A stretch of DNA of 64,000 bases from Mesorhizobium loti (GTDB lineage: Bacteria; Pseudomonadota; Alphaproteobacteria; Rhizobiales; Rhizobiaceae), in the NCBI RefSeq assembly GCF_003148495.1, contig NZ_QGGH01000001.1, forward strand, positions 62,986 to 126,985, written 5' to 3'. Below, piece by piece: positions 28,336 to 36,770 of this stretch. The notes beneath the pieces were generated by a model, which was not told the origin of the DNA, did not search any database, and saw only the letters and a list, made by a program, of their open reading frames with translations. How positions within the stretch are numbered: the stretch's first letter is position 1; every line of letters begins with the position of its first letter. The position numbers and the translations under genes are program-made.

Positions 28336-28947
28336 ATGGCAAAAGTCGCTCTCATTGGTGCATCGGGTGCTGTCGGTTCGCGCCTACTCAGAGAACTTTC
28401 CGATCGCGGCCATACCGTCACCGGCATTGCGCGCAACCCGGAAAAGATCGTCTCGCTTCCGGGCGTGACGGCCAGGAAGGGCGATCTCTTCGACGAGAAG
28501 GGTCTGGCTGGCCTGCTGCGCGGCCATGATGTCGTGATCAGCGCGGTGCATTTTCTGGACAGCGATGCCGATAGGCTGATCGCCGCGGTGCGGGCCTCCG
28601 GCGTGAAGCGCTATCTCGTCGTCGGCGGCGCCGGCAGTCTCGAAGTCGCGCCCGGCAAGCGGCTGGTCGATACCCCCGAATTCCCGGCGATCTACAAGGC
28701 CGAAGCGCAGAAGGGCGCCGACTTCCTGGACAGATTGAAGACGGTCGGCGACCTCGATTGGACGTTCCTGTCGCCATCCGCCATGTTCGTTCCGGGCGAA
28801 CGCACCGGAAAATTCCGCCTCGGCAAGGACACGCTTCTCGCCTCGGACAAGGGCAGCAGCATTTCCTTCGAGGACTACGCTATCGTCATGGTCGATGAGA
28901 TCGAGAAGCCGGCCCACATCAGGCAGCGCTTTACCGTCGGCTATTGA
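28336..28947 (+). CDS. NAD(P)-binding protein, atypical SDR (NmrA/YwnB-like)
   Basis: A 203-residue atypical SDR with cofactor loop GASGAVGSRLLREL near residues 7-20 and the family's VVGGAGSLEVAPG and EFPAIYKAEAQKGADFL segments (putative active Tyr-Lys in YKAEAQK). The start is ATG 28336 after AAGGAAAC. Members bind NADPH and often respond to redox state. It is the second gene of the LysR-linked operon. Confidence 0.88.
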   Translation: MAKVALIGASGAVGSRLLRELSDRGHTVTGIARNPEKIVSLPGVTARKGDLFDEKGLAGLLRGHDVVISAVHFLDSDADRLIAAVRASGVKRYLVVGGAGSLEVAPGKRLVDTPEFPAIYKAEAQKGADFLDRLKTVGDLDWTFLSPSAMFVPGERTGKFRLGKDTLLASDKGSSISFEDYAIVMVDEIEKPAHIRQRFTVGY

Positions 28948-28972
28948 GTGGGCGAGTGGTGGCGGCCGAGCC

Positions 28973-29755
28973 TCAATCGAGGCCGGCCGACGCCAGCCGC
29001 ATCAGCGCTTCGCGGACGCCGGCGCGCCGGTAGGTCTCGGTGACGAGGCCGTCCTGTCTCAGCGCCTCGCGGCGGCGTTCGACAAAGGCGCGTTCCTCGC
29101 TGGTCAGGTCGTGCTCTCGCTTGCGCAGCCATTCCTGGTAGGACGGATCGACTTCCTTGACCGGCTTGGCTGCCGTCGAAACCGAAGCCGGCCGGTTGTC
29201 GGTATAGCGGGGCCGCAAGGCGCTGTTGGGGTTGTATTCAGTTCGCCTGTCGTTGCCTGAAATGACGAGGTCGGGATCCGAAACCCGGCCCGACGGGCTG
29301 TAGACGAATGCCGACACGATCCGGTCGAGCGCCGCGTCGACTTCCTTCGGCCGGTGCACGACTTCTCGTGGCTGGCGATCGGGGACGGCAAGCCGGGTGA
29401 TGCCACGATCATTGATGGCGTCGAGCACCTCACGGTGATCGCGCGAGGTGATGACTTCGCGCCGGGCCGGCCAGAAATCATAGGGCGCATGCGCGCCATA
29501 GCCCTTGCCGATGTGGAAGGCATAGATTTCCGGATAGACCGTCAATTCGGTGCGGCGGCTTGGCTTGACGTCGTAGAACGAGGTGATGGCGATCTGCAGC
29601 AGATGGGTCGCGCCGATGCCGCCAAGCGCGTCGTCGATCACCAGGCCGAAACGGTCATGCGGGTTCCAGTCCGGCAAGGCCTCGGCGATCGAAGCGGGCT
29701 TGCCGTCGATCTCGACATCGAACATGTTCGCTTTCAACAATGTCACGACATGCAT
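28973..29755 (-). CDS. Protein of unknown function
   Basis: A 260-residue soluble protein that I do not recognise. The N-terminal half is mixed (MHVVTLLKANMFDVEIDGKP..., FGLVIDDALGGIGATHLLQIAITSFYDVKPSRRTELTVYPEIYAFHIG), with clear strands and a YDFWPARREVI segment. The C-terminal 90 residues are highly charged and helical (SYQEWLRKREHDLTSEERAFVERRREAL). No signal peptide or membrane segment is seen. The start is ATG 29755, 6 bases after AGGAG. It stands alone, convergent with the NAD-binding gene and followed upstream by a palindromic repeat. Codon use looks like its neighbours. Confidence 0.7.
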   Translation of the reverse strand: MHVVTLLKANMFDVEIDGKPASIAEALPDWNPHDRFGLVIDDALGGIGATHLLQIAITSFYDVKPSRRTELTVYPEIYAFHIGKGYGAHAPYDFWPARREVITSRDHREVLDAINDRGITRLAVPDRQPREVVHRPKEVDAALDRIVSAFVYSPSGRVSDPDLVISGNDRRTEYNPNSALRPRYTDNRPASVSTAAKPVKEVDPSYQEWLRKREHDLTSEERAFVERRREALRQDGLVTETYRRAGVREALMRLASAGLD

Positions 29756-29886
29756 TGGGCTCTCCTGACGGCCGTCTTTCGATTCGACAAGGCTTCCGAT
29801 TCGCCAAGTCTTCATCAGACCAGCCATGAACACGCTTGTCAGCCCATATCGGGTTTGGCCCCCTCCTTCCGCACCGGTGCCCGTAT

Positions 29887-29954
29887 CGCTCTAACTCTTT
29901 GTTTTGACACAATTCCGGACAGAAAACCGTTTCACACTTTTCCTGGAATTGTTC
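29887..29954 (-). repeat. Dispersed palindromic repeat, copy 2
   Basis: Near-identical to copy 1 (12374-12440) but in the opposite orientation: CGCTCTAACTCTTTGTTTTGAC tail, AATTCCGG, a GAAAACCGTTTCACACTTTTCC centre, then GGAATTG. It ends 30 bases before the DeoR-family start, so it lies in that gene's upstream region. Confidence 0.85.
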
Positions 29955-29983
29955 TAATGTCCTCGACTCGCGGAGGATTGATC

Positions 29984-30766
29984 ATGGAGCATAGCCGGCT
30001 GTCGAAGAAGGAGCGGCATGAGCTCATCCTGTCGGAAGTGCGCCGGTCGGCCTCGATCCGTATCTCCAGGCTCGCCATACGCCTTGGCGTCGCCGGCGAG
30101 ACGATCCGTCGCGACCTTATCGAGCTTGGCGATGCGGGGCTGCTCAACCGAACCTATGGTGGCGCAACGATCTCGCTTGTGACATCCGAGCCGGTGATTG
30201 CCGAGCGCAGCCAGACCATGGTCGAGGAGCGTACCCGGATCGGGCGTGGCGCGGCCGGACTGGTCAAGAAAGGCCAGATCGTGATGATCGACGGAGGCTC
30301 GACAACCTACGAGGTGGCGCGCAATCTCTCGCAGTTGAGGCGCGACCTGACCGTCATCACCAACTCCATCGGGGTGGCCTCGGTAGCCGGCGCCAATCCG
30401 ACTTTCCGGGTTGTCCTCTGCCCCGGCACCTATGACAGCCGCGAAGCCAGCGTGTTCGGCGAGGATACGGTCGAATTCATCAGGCGCTACAATGCCGACA
30501 TTGCCATCATCGGCGCCTCAAGCCTGTCCGCGGATGGGCCCAGCGACATGATCTCGGGAGCAGCGGCGGTCAAGCGGGCGATGATCTCGCGAACGTTGTC
30601 GACAGCGCTGGTGGTGACCAACGACAAGTTCGGCCGCAACAGCCTCGAGCGCGTGTGCGGCCTCGGCGAGCTTTCCGACATCGTCACCGATCGCGAGCCG
30701 CAGCCGGCGCTGCGCGCCGTCATTGAAGCGGGCGGAACGGAACTTCACGTCTTTGGCGGCGGCTGA
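29984..30766 (+). CDS. DeoR-family transcriptional regulator
   Basis: A 260-residue repressor-type regulator. An N-terminal DeoR helix-turn-helix covers about residues 6-60 (IRISRLAIRLGVAGETIRRDLIELGDAGLLNRTYGGA), followed by a sugar-phosphate-sensing domain with IDGGSTTYEVARNL and the LVVTNDKFG motif near 215. Such proteins usually respond to phosphorylated sugars. The start is ATG 29984 with GGAGGA upstream; an ATG 27 bases earlier is possible. It is convergent with the peptide-transport operon, and the target is not obvious. Confidence 0.92.
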   Translation: MEHSRLSKKERHELILSEVRRSASIRISRLAIRLGVAGETIRRDLIELGDAGLLNRTYGGATISLVTSEPVIAERSQTMVEERTRIGRGAAGLVKKGQIVMIDGGSTTYEVARNLSQLRRDLTVITNSIGVASVAGANPTFRVVLCPGTYDSREASVFGEDTVEFIRRYNADIAIIGASSLSADGPSDMISGAAAVKRAMISRTLSTALVVTNDKFGRNSLERVCGLGELSDIVTDREPQPALRAVIEAGGTELHVFGGG

Positions 30767-30771
30767 GCCTA

Positions 30772-31275
30772 TCAGGCATCCCGGTTTGTCAGCGCGATAT
30801 GACAACAGCCGGAGCCATGGCCCGGAGTCCAGGTGACATTGTCGAAACGCACGCCGGTCGCCTCGAACAGGCCTCGGTCGAAGGCGCCGGCAATGCGGCA
30901 GAGCGTGGCGAGTTTCTCATCTCCGACGCCGGCCTCGACCCAGGCGTCTTTCAGCGGGCAGCGTTTCACCTTGAAGGCGATATGGTCGTCGCCGCGTTCG
31001 ACATCGGCCGGATACATCAGGCCGCCATCCGGGCTGACCGCCAGGAAGGCCTCGCCGATCGCGCGAGCGTCGTTAGCGCCGAAGCTGGCGAAAGCGACCG
31101 CCGCGACTTCCTTGCCGCGCTGTTCGATGGCGCGGATCATGATCGCCTCGGCCTGTTTGGCGCCCAGCTTCCCGGTCAGTTCTTCGAGGAACAGGCGGTA
31201 TAGATCGGCTCGGTTGCGAAAAGCGGAATCGAGTTCGCGCGACAGTTTCTCGGCTCTGGCTTCGGAGTCGGTCAT
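30772..31275 (-). CDS. L-2-amino-thiazoline-4-carboxylate hydrolase family protein
   Basis: A 167-residue protein resembling the ATC-hydrolase family, whose founding member opens 2-amino-thiazoline-4-carboxylate on the route to L-cysteine. The C-terminal region carries the conserved pattern: KRCPLKDAWVEAG near 104, then CRIAGAFDRGLFEATGVRF, then TPGHGSGCCHI near 150. Cysteine and histidine residues in these segments are likely catalytic. It is the last gene of the Dpp-type transporter operon with a 4-base ATGA overlap, so it probably processes a compound brought in by that transporter. Confidence 0.8.
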   Translation of the reverse strand: MTDSEARAEKLSRELDSAFRNRADLYRLFLEELTGKLGAKQAEAIMIRAIEQRGKEVAAVAFASFGANDARAIGEAFLAVSPDGGLMYPADVERGDDHIAFKVKRCPLKDAWVEAGVGDEKLATLCRIAGAFDRGLFEATGVRFDNVTWTPGHGSGCCHIALTNRDA

Positions 31276-32057
31276 GATGCGTCTTGTGTGGTCCGGTTCA
31301 ATCTCGGTGCGGCCGCCACCAGCGCCTTGCCGATGGCTGATTGCGGCGCGTCGATGACGGCGCAGGCATCGCCACTCTCGGCAATCCGCCCGGCATCGAG
31401 AAGGACGACGCGGTGGGCGATCGCCCTGATAACGCCGAGATCATGTGAAATGAAGAGATAGGCGATCCGTTCCTGGCGTTGCAGGTCAAGCAAAAGGTCG
31501 AGGATCTGTCCGCGCACGGAAACGTCGAGCGCCGACACCGCCTCGTCGAGCACGATCAGCGACGGCTTCGTCGCGACGGCGCGGGCAATGGCGACGCGCT
31601 GTCGCTGGCCACCGGAGATTTCGTGAATGGCGCGCGGGGCGAGATCAGCCGTCAGCCCGACCCGCTCCAGCAAGGCGGCGATGCGGCGCGGGCGCTCGGT
31701 GCGGGAGGCGATGCCATGAATGCGCAAGGGATCGTCGAGCACGCGCGCCACCGTGGCGCGCGGGTTGAAGGCGGCCAACGGGTCCTGGAACACCATCTGT
31801 AGGCTTGCGCGTCGCGCTCGCAGTGCTGCGCTGCGCAAGGCCAGGAAATCGTCGCCTTCGAAGTCGATGCGTCCGGCGTCCGGCTCGATCAATCGCAGCA
31901 CCAGCCGCGCGATCGTCGACTTGCCGCTACCGGAGGGCCCGGCCAGCGCCAGCGTTTCGCCGGGGTCGATGTGAAAAGAGACATCGTCGACGGCTGCGAT
32001 GGTCTTGTCGCCTCGACGGTAGCGTTTGGTGAGATTGGACACCGCCAGCAGGCTCAT
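31272..32057 (-). CDS. Oligopeptide/nickel-type ABC transporter ATPase, DppF-like
   Basis: A 261-residue ATPase with Walker A GPSGSGKST near 39-47, signature ISGGQRQRVAIARA near 147, Walker B LIVLDEAVSALD and switch His in FISHDLG. With the next gene (DppD-like) it forms the heterodimeric motor of a dipeptide-type importer. It overlaps its neighbours by 4 bases on each side (ATGA). The extra C-terminal segment of DppF proteins is short here. Confidence 0.9.
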   Translation of the reverse strand: MSLLAVSNLTKRYRRGDKTIAAVDDVSFHIDPGETLALAGPSGSGKSTIARLVLRLIEPDAGRIDFEGDDFLALRSAALRARRASLQMVFQDPLAAFNPRATVARVLDDPLRIHGIASRTERPRRIAALLERVGLTADLAPRAIHEISGGQRQRVAIARAVATKPSLIVLDEAVSALDVSVRGQILDLLLDLQRQERIAYLFISHDLGVIRAIAHRVVLLDAGRIAESGDACAVIDAPQSAIGKALVAAAPRLNRTTQDAS

Positions 32058-32851
32058 GCGTGGAGCCCGGCTCGGTTCAGCAATGGCTCTGCGTCGAGGC
32101 CGATATGGGCGTCGAGCAATGCGCGCGTATAGGGCTGGGTTGGGGCGCCGACAATCTGCGCAGTCGTCCCAAGCTCGACCAGTTGGCCATGACGGAAAAC
32201 GGCAATGCGCTCGGCAAGCTCGGCCGCCAGCGCAATGTCATGGCTGATGAACAGCAGCGTCATGCCGTCCTCGGTCACCAATCGTCGGATCAAGGCAACG
32301 ATCTCAGCCTGCACGATGGTGTCGAGCGCGCTGGTCGCCTCGTCGGCGATCAGCAATTTCGGACCGGCCGCAATGGCTGCGGCGATCGCCACACGCTGCT
32401 TCTGGCCGCCGGAGAGCTGGTGCGGGAAGGCGCGCAAGGCTGAGTCCGGGTCCGGCAGGCGGACCCGCTCGAGCAGGTGCTTTGCCTTCGCAAACGCCTG
32501 TGCCCATGTGAGGCCGAGATGAGTGCGCGCGACTTCGGCGATTTGTTTGCCGGCTGTCATGACAGGATCGAGGCTGGCGGAAGGGTCCTGAAAGACGAAG
32601 CCGATGTCGCGACCGCCGAGCGGCGCGTGGGCAAGGCCGGGCCACTCGATTCTTCCGCTGACCGCCGAAGACGCCGGCAACAGCCCGGCAATGGCCAGCG
32701 CCAGCGTGCTCTTGCCCGAACCGCTTTCGCCGATGATGGCGAGGCGTTCGCCACTGGCGATGCCGAGGTTGATACCCTTCAGCGCCGTCACCTCGCCGCC
32801 GTCGCGGCGGTAGGTCACCGTCAAGTCGCGGATCGTAGCCAGGGCGGTCAC
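32054..32851 (-). CDS. Oligopeptide/nickel-type ABC transporter ATPase, DppD-like
   Basis: A 265-residue ATPase with Walker A GESGSGKST near 40-48, FVFQDPSASLDPVMT in the Q-loop region, signature LSGGQKQRVAIAAA, Walker B LLIADEATSALD and switch FISHDIA. It starts with GTG in a GTGA overlap with the DppC-like stop. The usual DppD C-terminal cysteine-rich extension is absent or shortened. Confidence 0.9.
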   Translation of the reverse strand: MTALATIRDLTVTYRRDGGEVTALKGINLGIASGERLAIIGESGSGKSTLALAIAGLLPASSAVSGRIEWPGLAHAPLGGRDIGFVFQDPSASLDPVMTAGKQIAEVARTHLGLTWAQAFAKAKHLLERVRLPDPDSALRAFPHQLSGGQKQRVAIAAAIAAGPKLLIADEATSALDTIVQAEIVALIRRLVTEDGMTLLFISHDIALAAELAERIAVFRHGQLVELGTTAQIVGAPTQPYTRALLDAHIGLDAEPLLNRAGLHA

Positions 32852-33678
32852 GACAGGCCTCTCCTGACCGCCGTCGTCTCGACGATGCCTTCACCGGCGA
32901 GATAGACGCCGAGCACGGTCAGCACCAGCGCTATGCCCGGGACGATCGACAGGAAGGGTGCGGTGCGCAGGACAGTGCGGCCTTCGGCGATCATGCCGCC
33001 CCAGGTGACCCGGTTGGGATCTCCCAAGCCGAGGAAGGACAAGGCCGCTTCGGTGAGGATCGCGGCGGCGACGATCACCGATGACATCGCCAGCACCGGA
33101 GGCAAGGCATTGGGCAGCACCTCGCGAAAGGCGATCGCCAGCGGGTGCATGCCGATGACCCTGGCCCCGGCGACATAATCGCGTTCGCGAATGGAGAGGA
33201 CTTCCGCGCGGGCCACTCTGGCAGGTCCGGTCCAGGTGCCGAGCGCGATGGCAATCACGACGATGCCGAGCGACGGTCCGACGACGCTGACGAAGGCCAG
33301 CGCCAGCAGGAAGCTCGGCACGGTCTGGAAGGCGTCGGTGATGCGCATCAGCACCTCGTCGACGATGCCGCCGGCAAAGCCGGCCAATGTGCCGACCACC
33401 GCGCCGACGACAAGTGCGGCGGCCGCAGCCGTGAGCCCGACGGCCAGCGATGTGCGGGCGCCATGAAAGAGCTCGGCTAGCACGTTGCGGCCAAGCCGGT
33501 CGGTGCCGAGCGGCAGCGACCAATCCTGGAACGGCGGCAGCATTGCCGGTCCGGCGATGGCCTGCGGATCGCCGGGGAAGAGCAATGACGCCGACAGCGC
33601 CATGGCGATCAGCGCCGCCAGGAGGATGGCGCCGGCGAACGCCTCGGGCGTGCGCAGAAAGCGGCGGAGCGGGCTCAT
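32848..33678 (-). CDS. Oligopeptide-type ABC transporter permease, DppC-like
   Basis: A 276-residue inner-membrane permease. The DppC pattern is clear: hydrophobic first segment, a periplasmic LGTDRLGRNVLAELFHGARTSL near residue 57-76, and the cytoplasmic coupling loop AGARVIGMHPLAIAFREVLPNALPPVLA near 172-200. It pairs with the DppB-like permease, whose stop it overlaps by 4 bases. Confidence 0.92.
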   Translation of the reverse strand: MSPLRRFLRTPEAFAGAILLAALIAMALSASLLFPGDPQAIAGPAMLPPFQDWSLPLGTDRLGRNVLAELFHGARTSLAVGLTAAAAALVVGAVVGTLAGFAGGIVDEVLMRITDAFQTVPSFLLALAFVSVVGPSLGIVVIAIALGTWTGPARVARAEVLSIRERDYVAGARVIGMHPLAIAFREVLPNALPPVLAMSSVIVAAAILTEAALSFLGLGDPNRVTWGGMIAEGRTVLRTAPFLSIVPGIALVLTVLGVYLAGEGIVETTAVRRGLS

Positions 33679-34655
33679 GCGTCAGCCTCGCTAGCGCCGA
33701 CGCGCGGATCGAGGAAGACATAGGCAATGTCGACGGCAAGGTTGATGAAAATGACCAGGACGGCGCTGGTGAGAATAATCCCGAGCAGCAATGGGGTGTC
33801 CCGCGCGGCCACCGCTTCCTGCGCCAGTCGACCGAGGCCGGGTACGGAAAAGACGCTCTCGATGACGACGCTGCCGCCGAGCATCTGCGCAGACTGCAGG
33901 CCGAGCATGGTGACCAGCGGCAGCAGTGCGTTGCGGGCGACGTGGGCTAGCACGATGCGACGGCGTGACAATCCCTTGGCACGGGCGGCCAGCACGAAAT
34001 CCAGGCGCCAGACCTCGGCCATGCCGGCGCGCATCATGCGCAGATAGAGCGCCAGATAGATGAAGCCGAGGGCGGAAACGGGCAGGACGAGATGGATGGC
34101 AATGTCGGCTGCGCGATCAAGGCCGGTCTTGTCAGAGGCTAGGGTTTCGATGCCGCCGATCGGCAGCCAGCGCAGGTCGACGGCAAAGACGACGATCAGC
34201 ACCAGGCCGAGCCAGAAACCCGGTACGGCATAGAGCGCCAGCGAGCCGATCGACAGGAAGCGATCGCGGAAACTGCCTGGCCGCGCGCCGGCATAGATGC
34301 CGAGTGCCGAACCAAGCCCGAAGGAGAGCGCGGTGGCGCTGACCATCAACAGCAGCGTGTTGGGCAGGCGTTCGAGGATGACGTCGCGGATCGGTCGGGA
34401 GAACGTCACCGACTGGCCGAGATCGAGATGCAACAGAGCCCAGAGATAGTTGGCCAGCCGCGTCAGCTCCGACTGGTCGAGGCCCCAGCGATGGCGCAAC
34501 AGCTCGATCATGCCGGCGTCGCCGCCGGTCGAGACGATATAGGCATCGACCGCGTCGCCCGGGGCCGCTTCGAGCAGCAGGAAGGTGCCGATGACGACGG
34601 TCAGCAGCACGAAGATGCTGCCGACGAGGCGACGGCGGAGCAGGGTCAGGGTCAT
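33675..34655 (-). CDS. Oligopeptide-type ABC transporter permease, DppB-like
   Basis: A 326-residue inner-membrane permease with the DppB opening (LLRRRLVGSIFVLLTVVIGTFLLLEAAPGD), ADIAIHLVLPVSALGFIYLALYLRMMRAGMAEV and the coupling loop LAARAKGLSRRRIVLAHVARNALLPLVTMLG near 225-255. It follows the binding-protein gene after a 129-base gap that contains a GC-rich hairpin (34666-34686). Confidence 0.92.
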   Translation of the reverse strand: MTLTLLRRRLVGSIFVLLTVVIGTFLLLEAAPGDAVDAYIVSTGGDAGMIELLRHRWGLDQSELTRLANYLWALLHLDLGQSVTFSRPIRDVILERLPNTLLLMVSATALSFGLGSALGIYAGARPGSFRDRFLSIGSLALYAVPGFWLGLVLIVVFAVDLRWLPIGGIETLASDKTGLDRAADIAIHLVLPVSALGFIYLALYLRMMRAGMAEVWRLDFVLAARAKGLSRRRIVLAHVARNALLPLVTMLGLQSAQMLGGSVVIESVFSVPGLGRLAQEAVAARDTPLLLGIILTSAVLVIFINLAVDIAYVFLDPRVGASEADA

Positions 34656-34665
34656 GGCCGCCTTA

Positions 34666-34686
34666 CCCTCCCCACAAGGGGGAGGG
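34666..34686. repeat. CCCTCCCC-type inverted repeat, short copy
   Basis: CCCTCCCC (34666-34673) pairs with GGGGAGGG (34679-34686) across a 5-base loop. It sits between the binding-protein and permease genes, where it could stabilise or attenuate the transcript. It belongs to the same loose family as the longer structures at 37980-38127 and 60529-60654. Confidence 0.7.
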
Positions 34687-34784
34687 CAAAGCCGATGCCG
34701 CTATCCGGCAGGACAAGAGGGGGCGCGAAGGAACTCTCATTGTCGAACCTGAGCACCCGGACCGCTGATCTGCAAGTCTGGCGG

Positions 34785-36395
34785 TCAACCCGCCAGATAC
34801 GTATCCGCCCAGTTCGACACCGCCCAGCGCGGGTTGTTGGCGATGTTGCCGACCGTGTCGCGGGCAACGCTGATAAAACTCCATTCGGCGACGTTGATCA
34901 GCGGCAGGTCGGTGGCCACCTCCTTCTGGAACTCCTTGTAGAGGTCGGTGCGGGCAGTGGTGTCGAGCGTCTCCGATGCCTTAGCGATCAGCGCATCGAG
35001 CGCGTCGTTCTTGTAGCCGCCCTGGTTGGAGAACGGCACGCCGTCCGGAATGCCGCTCTGCACCAGAATGGTGGTGGAGATCGCCGGGTCGCCGCGGAAC
35101 ACCGGCGGGCCGACCGCGAGGTCGAAGGCATGGTCGGTGTAGACCGCCTTGATGTGCGCGGCCGAGTCGTTGTTGACCAACTGAGCGTCGATGCCGATGG
35201 CGGCGAGCGCCTGGCGCAGATAGTCGCCGAACTGCTTGGTCTCGTTGAAATAGGGCGCCGGCAGCAGTTTTAGCGAGAATCGGTTGCCATCGGCACCTTT
35301 CTTGTAGCCGGCCTCGTCGAGCAGCGCGTTGGCCTTGGCGACGTCGAAGGCATAGGTCGGCACGTCGGCCGTGTAGAATTGCGGATCGTTCTTCGGCACC
35401 GGACCGGTGGCTGTCGCGGCATAGCCGAGGAACACCGTCTTGACGACGAAATCCTTGTCGATGGCGTGCGCGATCGCCTGGCGCACCTTCACGTCGGCCA
35501 GTTCCTTGCGACGATGGTTGATCTCGACGACGAGCTGATAGGTCAGCCCTTCATAGCCCTTGGAGATCACCTTCAGGCCCGGCACTTTCGAGATGCGGTC
35601 GAGGTCGGCCAGCGGCACGGCGGAGAAGGCTGCGAGCTGGATCTCTTCAGCCTCCAGCGCGCTCGCCGCGGACGTGCGATCCGGCAGCACCTGATAGATG
35701 ATCTCGTCGAGATAGGGCTCGTCCTTGCTCCAGTAATCCGTGTTCTTCGCCAGCCGGTAATACTGGCCGGCCTTGTACTCGCCGAATTTGAACGGCCCGG
35801 TGCCGATGGGCGCGTTGTTGGCCGGGTTGTCCTCGATCTTGCCCACCTCGTAGATGTGCTTCGGCACCACGCTGCTTAGCGCCGGCAGCGCGTTGCGGAT
35901 CAGCTGGAAGGGCGTCGGCTTGGCGAACTTGAACACGGCGGTGAGATCGTCCGGGGTGTCGACGCTGGCCAGATCCTTGAACACGGTGCGGCCGAGATTC
36001 TGCAGCGGCTTCCAGATCTGCAGCGCCGAGAAGGCGACGTCGGCCGAGGTGAACGGTTTGCCGTCATGCCATTTGACGCCGTCGCGCAGTTTGAACGTCA
36101 CTGAGAGCCCGTCGGCAGCACCCTCCCAACTCAGCGCCAGCCGTGGAACGAGCCCGTCCTTGCCGTCGAAGGAGGCTTCGGCCAGCGTTTCGACGATCTT
36201 GCTGGAGATGAAGAACACGCCGTTGGAGGCGACGATCGCCGGATTGAGGTTGCGTGGTTCGGAATCGGCGGCAAGCACCAGGCGCCCGCCCTTCTTCGGC
36301 GTCTGCGCCCAGCCCGAAGTCGGCATGGCGGTGGAGGCCAGCAGCATTGCCGAGCCTGCCAGCATCGTGCGTCTGGAAATCGTGAAACCTGACAT
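34785..36395 (-). CDS. Periplasmic substrate-binding protein of peptide type (SBP_bac_5)
   Basis: A 536-residue DppA/OppA-like binding protein. The N-terminus holds a Tat-like twin-arginine signal (SRRTMLAG near residues 7-14) with a hydrophobic core and probable cleavage after WAQ. The mature part has the family pattern LRDGVKWHDGKPFTSADVAFSALQIWK near 100-125 and GTGPFKFGEYKAGQYYRLAKNTDYW near 190. It starts at ATG 36395, with an upstream in-frame start 14 codons earlier less likely. First gene of the operon; its upstream region carries CTGG-N5-CCAG palindromes shared with two other loci. The ligand may be a peptide, opine or thiazoline-type compound. Confidence 0.9.
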   Translation of the reverse strand: MSGFTISRRTMLAGSAMLLASTAMPTSGWAQTPKKGGRLVLAADSEPRNLNPAIVASNGVFFISSKIVETLAEASFDGKDGLVPRLALSWEGAADGLSVTFKLRDGVKWHDGKPFTSADVAFSALQIWKPLQNLGRTVFKDLASVDTPDDLTAVFKFAKPTPFQLIRNALPALSSVVPKHIYEVGKIEDNPANNAPIGTGPFKFGEYKAGQYYRLAKNTDYWSKDEPYLDEIIYQVLPDRTSAASALEAEEIQLAAFSAVPLADLDRISKVPGLKVISKGYEGLTYQLVVEINHRRKELADVKVRQAIAHAIDKDFVVKTVFLGYAATATGPVPKNDPQFYTADVPTYAFDVAKANALLDEAGYKKGADGNRFSLKLLPAPYFNETKQFGDYLRQALAAIGIDAQLVNNDSAAHIKAVYTDHAFDLAVGPPVFRGDPAISTTILVQSGIPDGVPFSNQGGYKNDALDALIAKASETLDTTARTDLYKEFQKEVATDLPLINVAEWSFISVARDTVGNIANNPRWAVSNWADTYLAG

Positions 36396-36594
36396 GATCG
36401 AACTCCGTCCTCTCCGCGACCCGGTCGGGTGCGCCAATACCCCTCAGACGCCGGCAAGCCCGCCGGCATCCTTGCGGCGGCGATTATGAGCCTTGCCGAG
36501 GGTTTCGCCAGAGACGGAATTGGCGCATCCTTGCTTGGCTTTGAAATTTTCGTCCGCTGGACCAGTTTGGAGGAAGTGGCTCAATTCGATCAGC

Positions 36595-36607
36595 CTGGTA
36601 GGACCAG
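36595..36607. promoter_or_regulatory. Putative FadR/GntR-type operator (CTGGTAGGACCAG)
   Basis: A perfect 5-base-arm palindrome with three central bases, in the 375-base divergent region between the peptide-binding-protein gene (start 36395) and the M24 peptidase gene (start 36771). The TGGTNNNACCA core is the recognition pattern known for several FadR-subfamily GntR regulators. The rest of the gap holds the neighbouring site at 36668 and no gene. Confidence 0.65.
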
Positions 36608-36667
36608 ATTGATCCGATATGCGACGGATGACGATATGGTGACATCGAGCGATGCCGTTTTTCCTAT

Positions 36668-36684
36668 TTCTGGCTGGACCAGAA
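36668..36684. promoter_or_regulatory. Second CTGG-N5-CCAG operator (TTCTGGCTGGACCAGAA)
   Basis: Perfect 6-base arms TTCTGG/CCAGAA around five bases, 73 bases from the site at 36595. It fits the same CTGG-N5-CCAG spacing and lies 87 bases before the M24 peptidase start. Confidence 0.6.
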
Positions 36685-36770
36685 TGGGCAAAATGGTGCA
36701 GGTTTGAGCCATAGCCAAGGGATCGGGAGCAGAACAGCCGGCGATCCCAGGCAATTCAGGGAGAGAAAAG

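Noticed and set aside
36557-36565. CTGGACCAG near the M24 divergent region as a third operator
   Set aside because: The two half-sites are four bases closer than in the CTGG-N5-CCAG consensus, and neither half has a partner at the right distance.
36429-36707. A 92-codon plus-strand open frame between the peptide transporter and M24 genes
   Set aside because: It spans both operator palindromes and the promoter region, lacks a convincing ribosome site and resembles nothing known.
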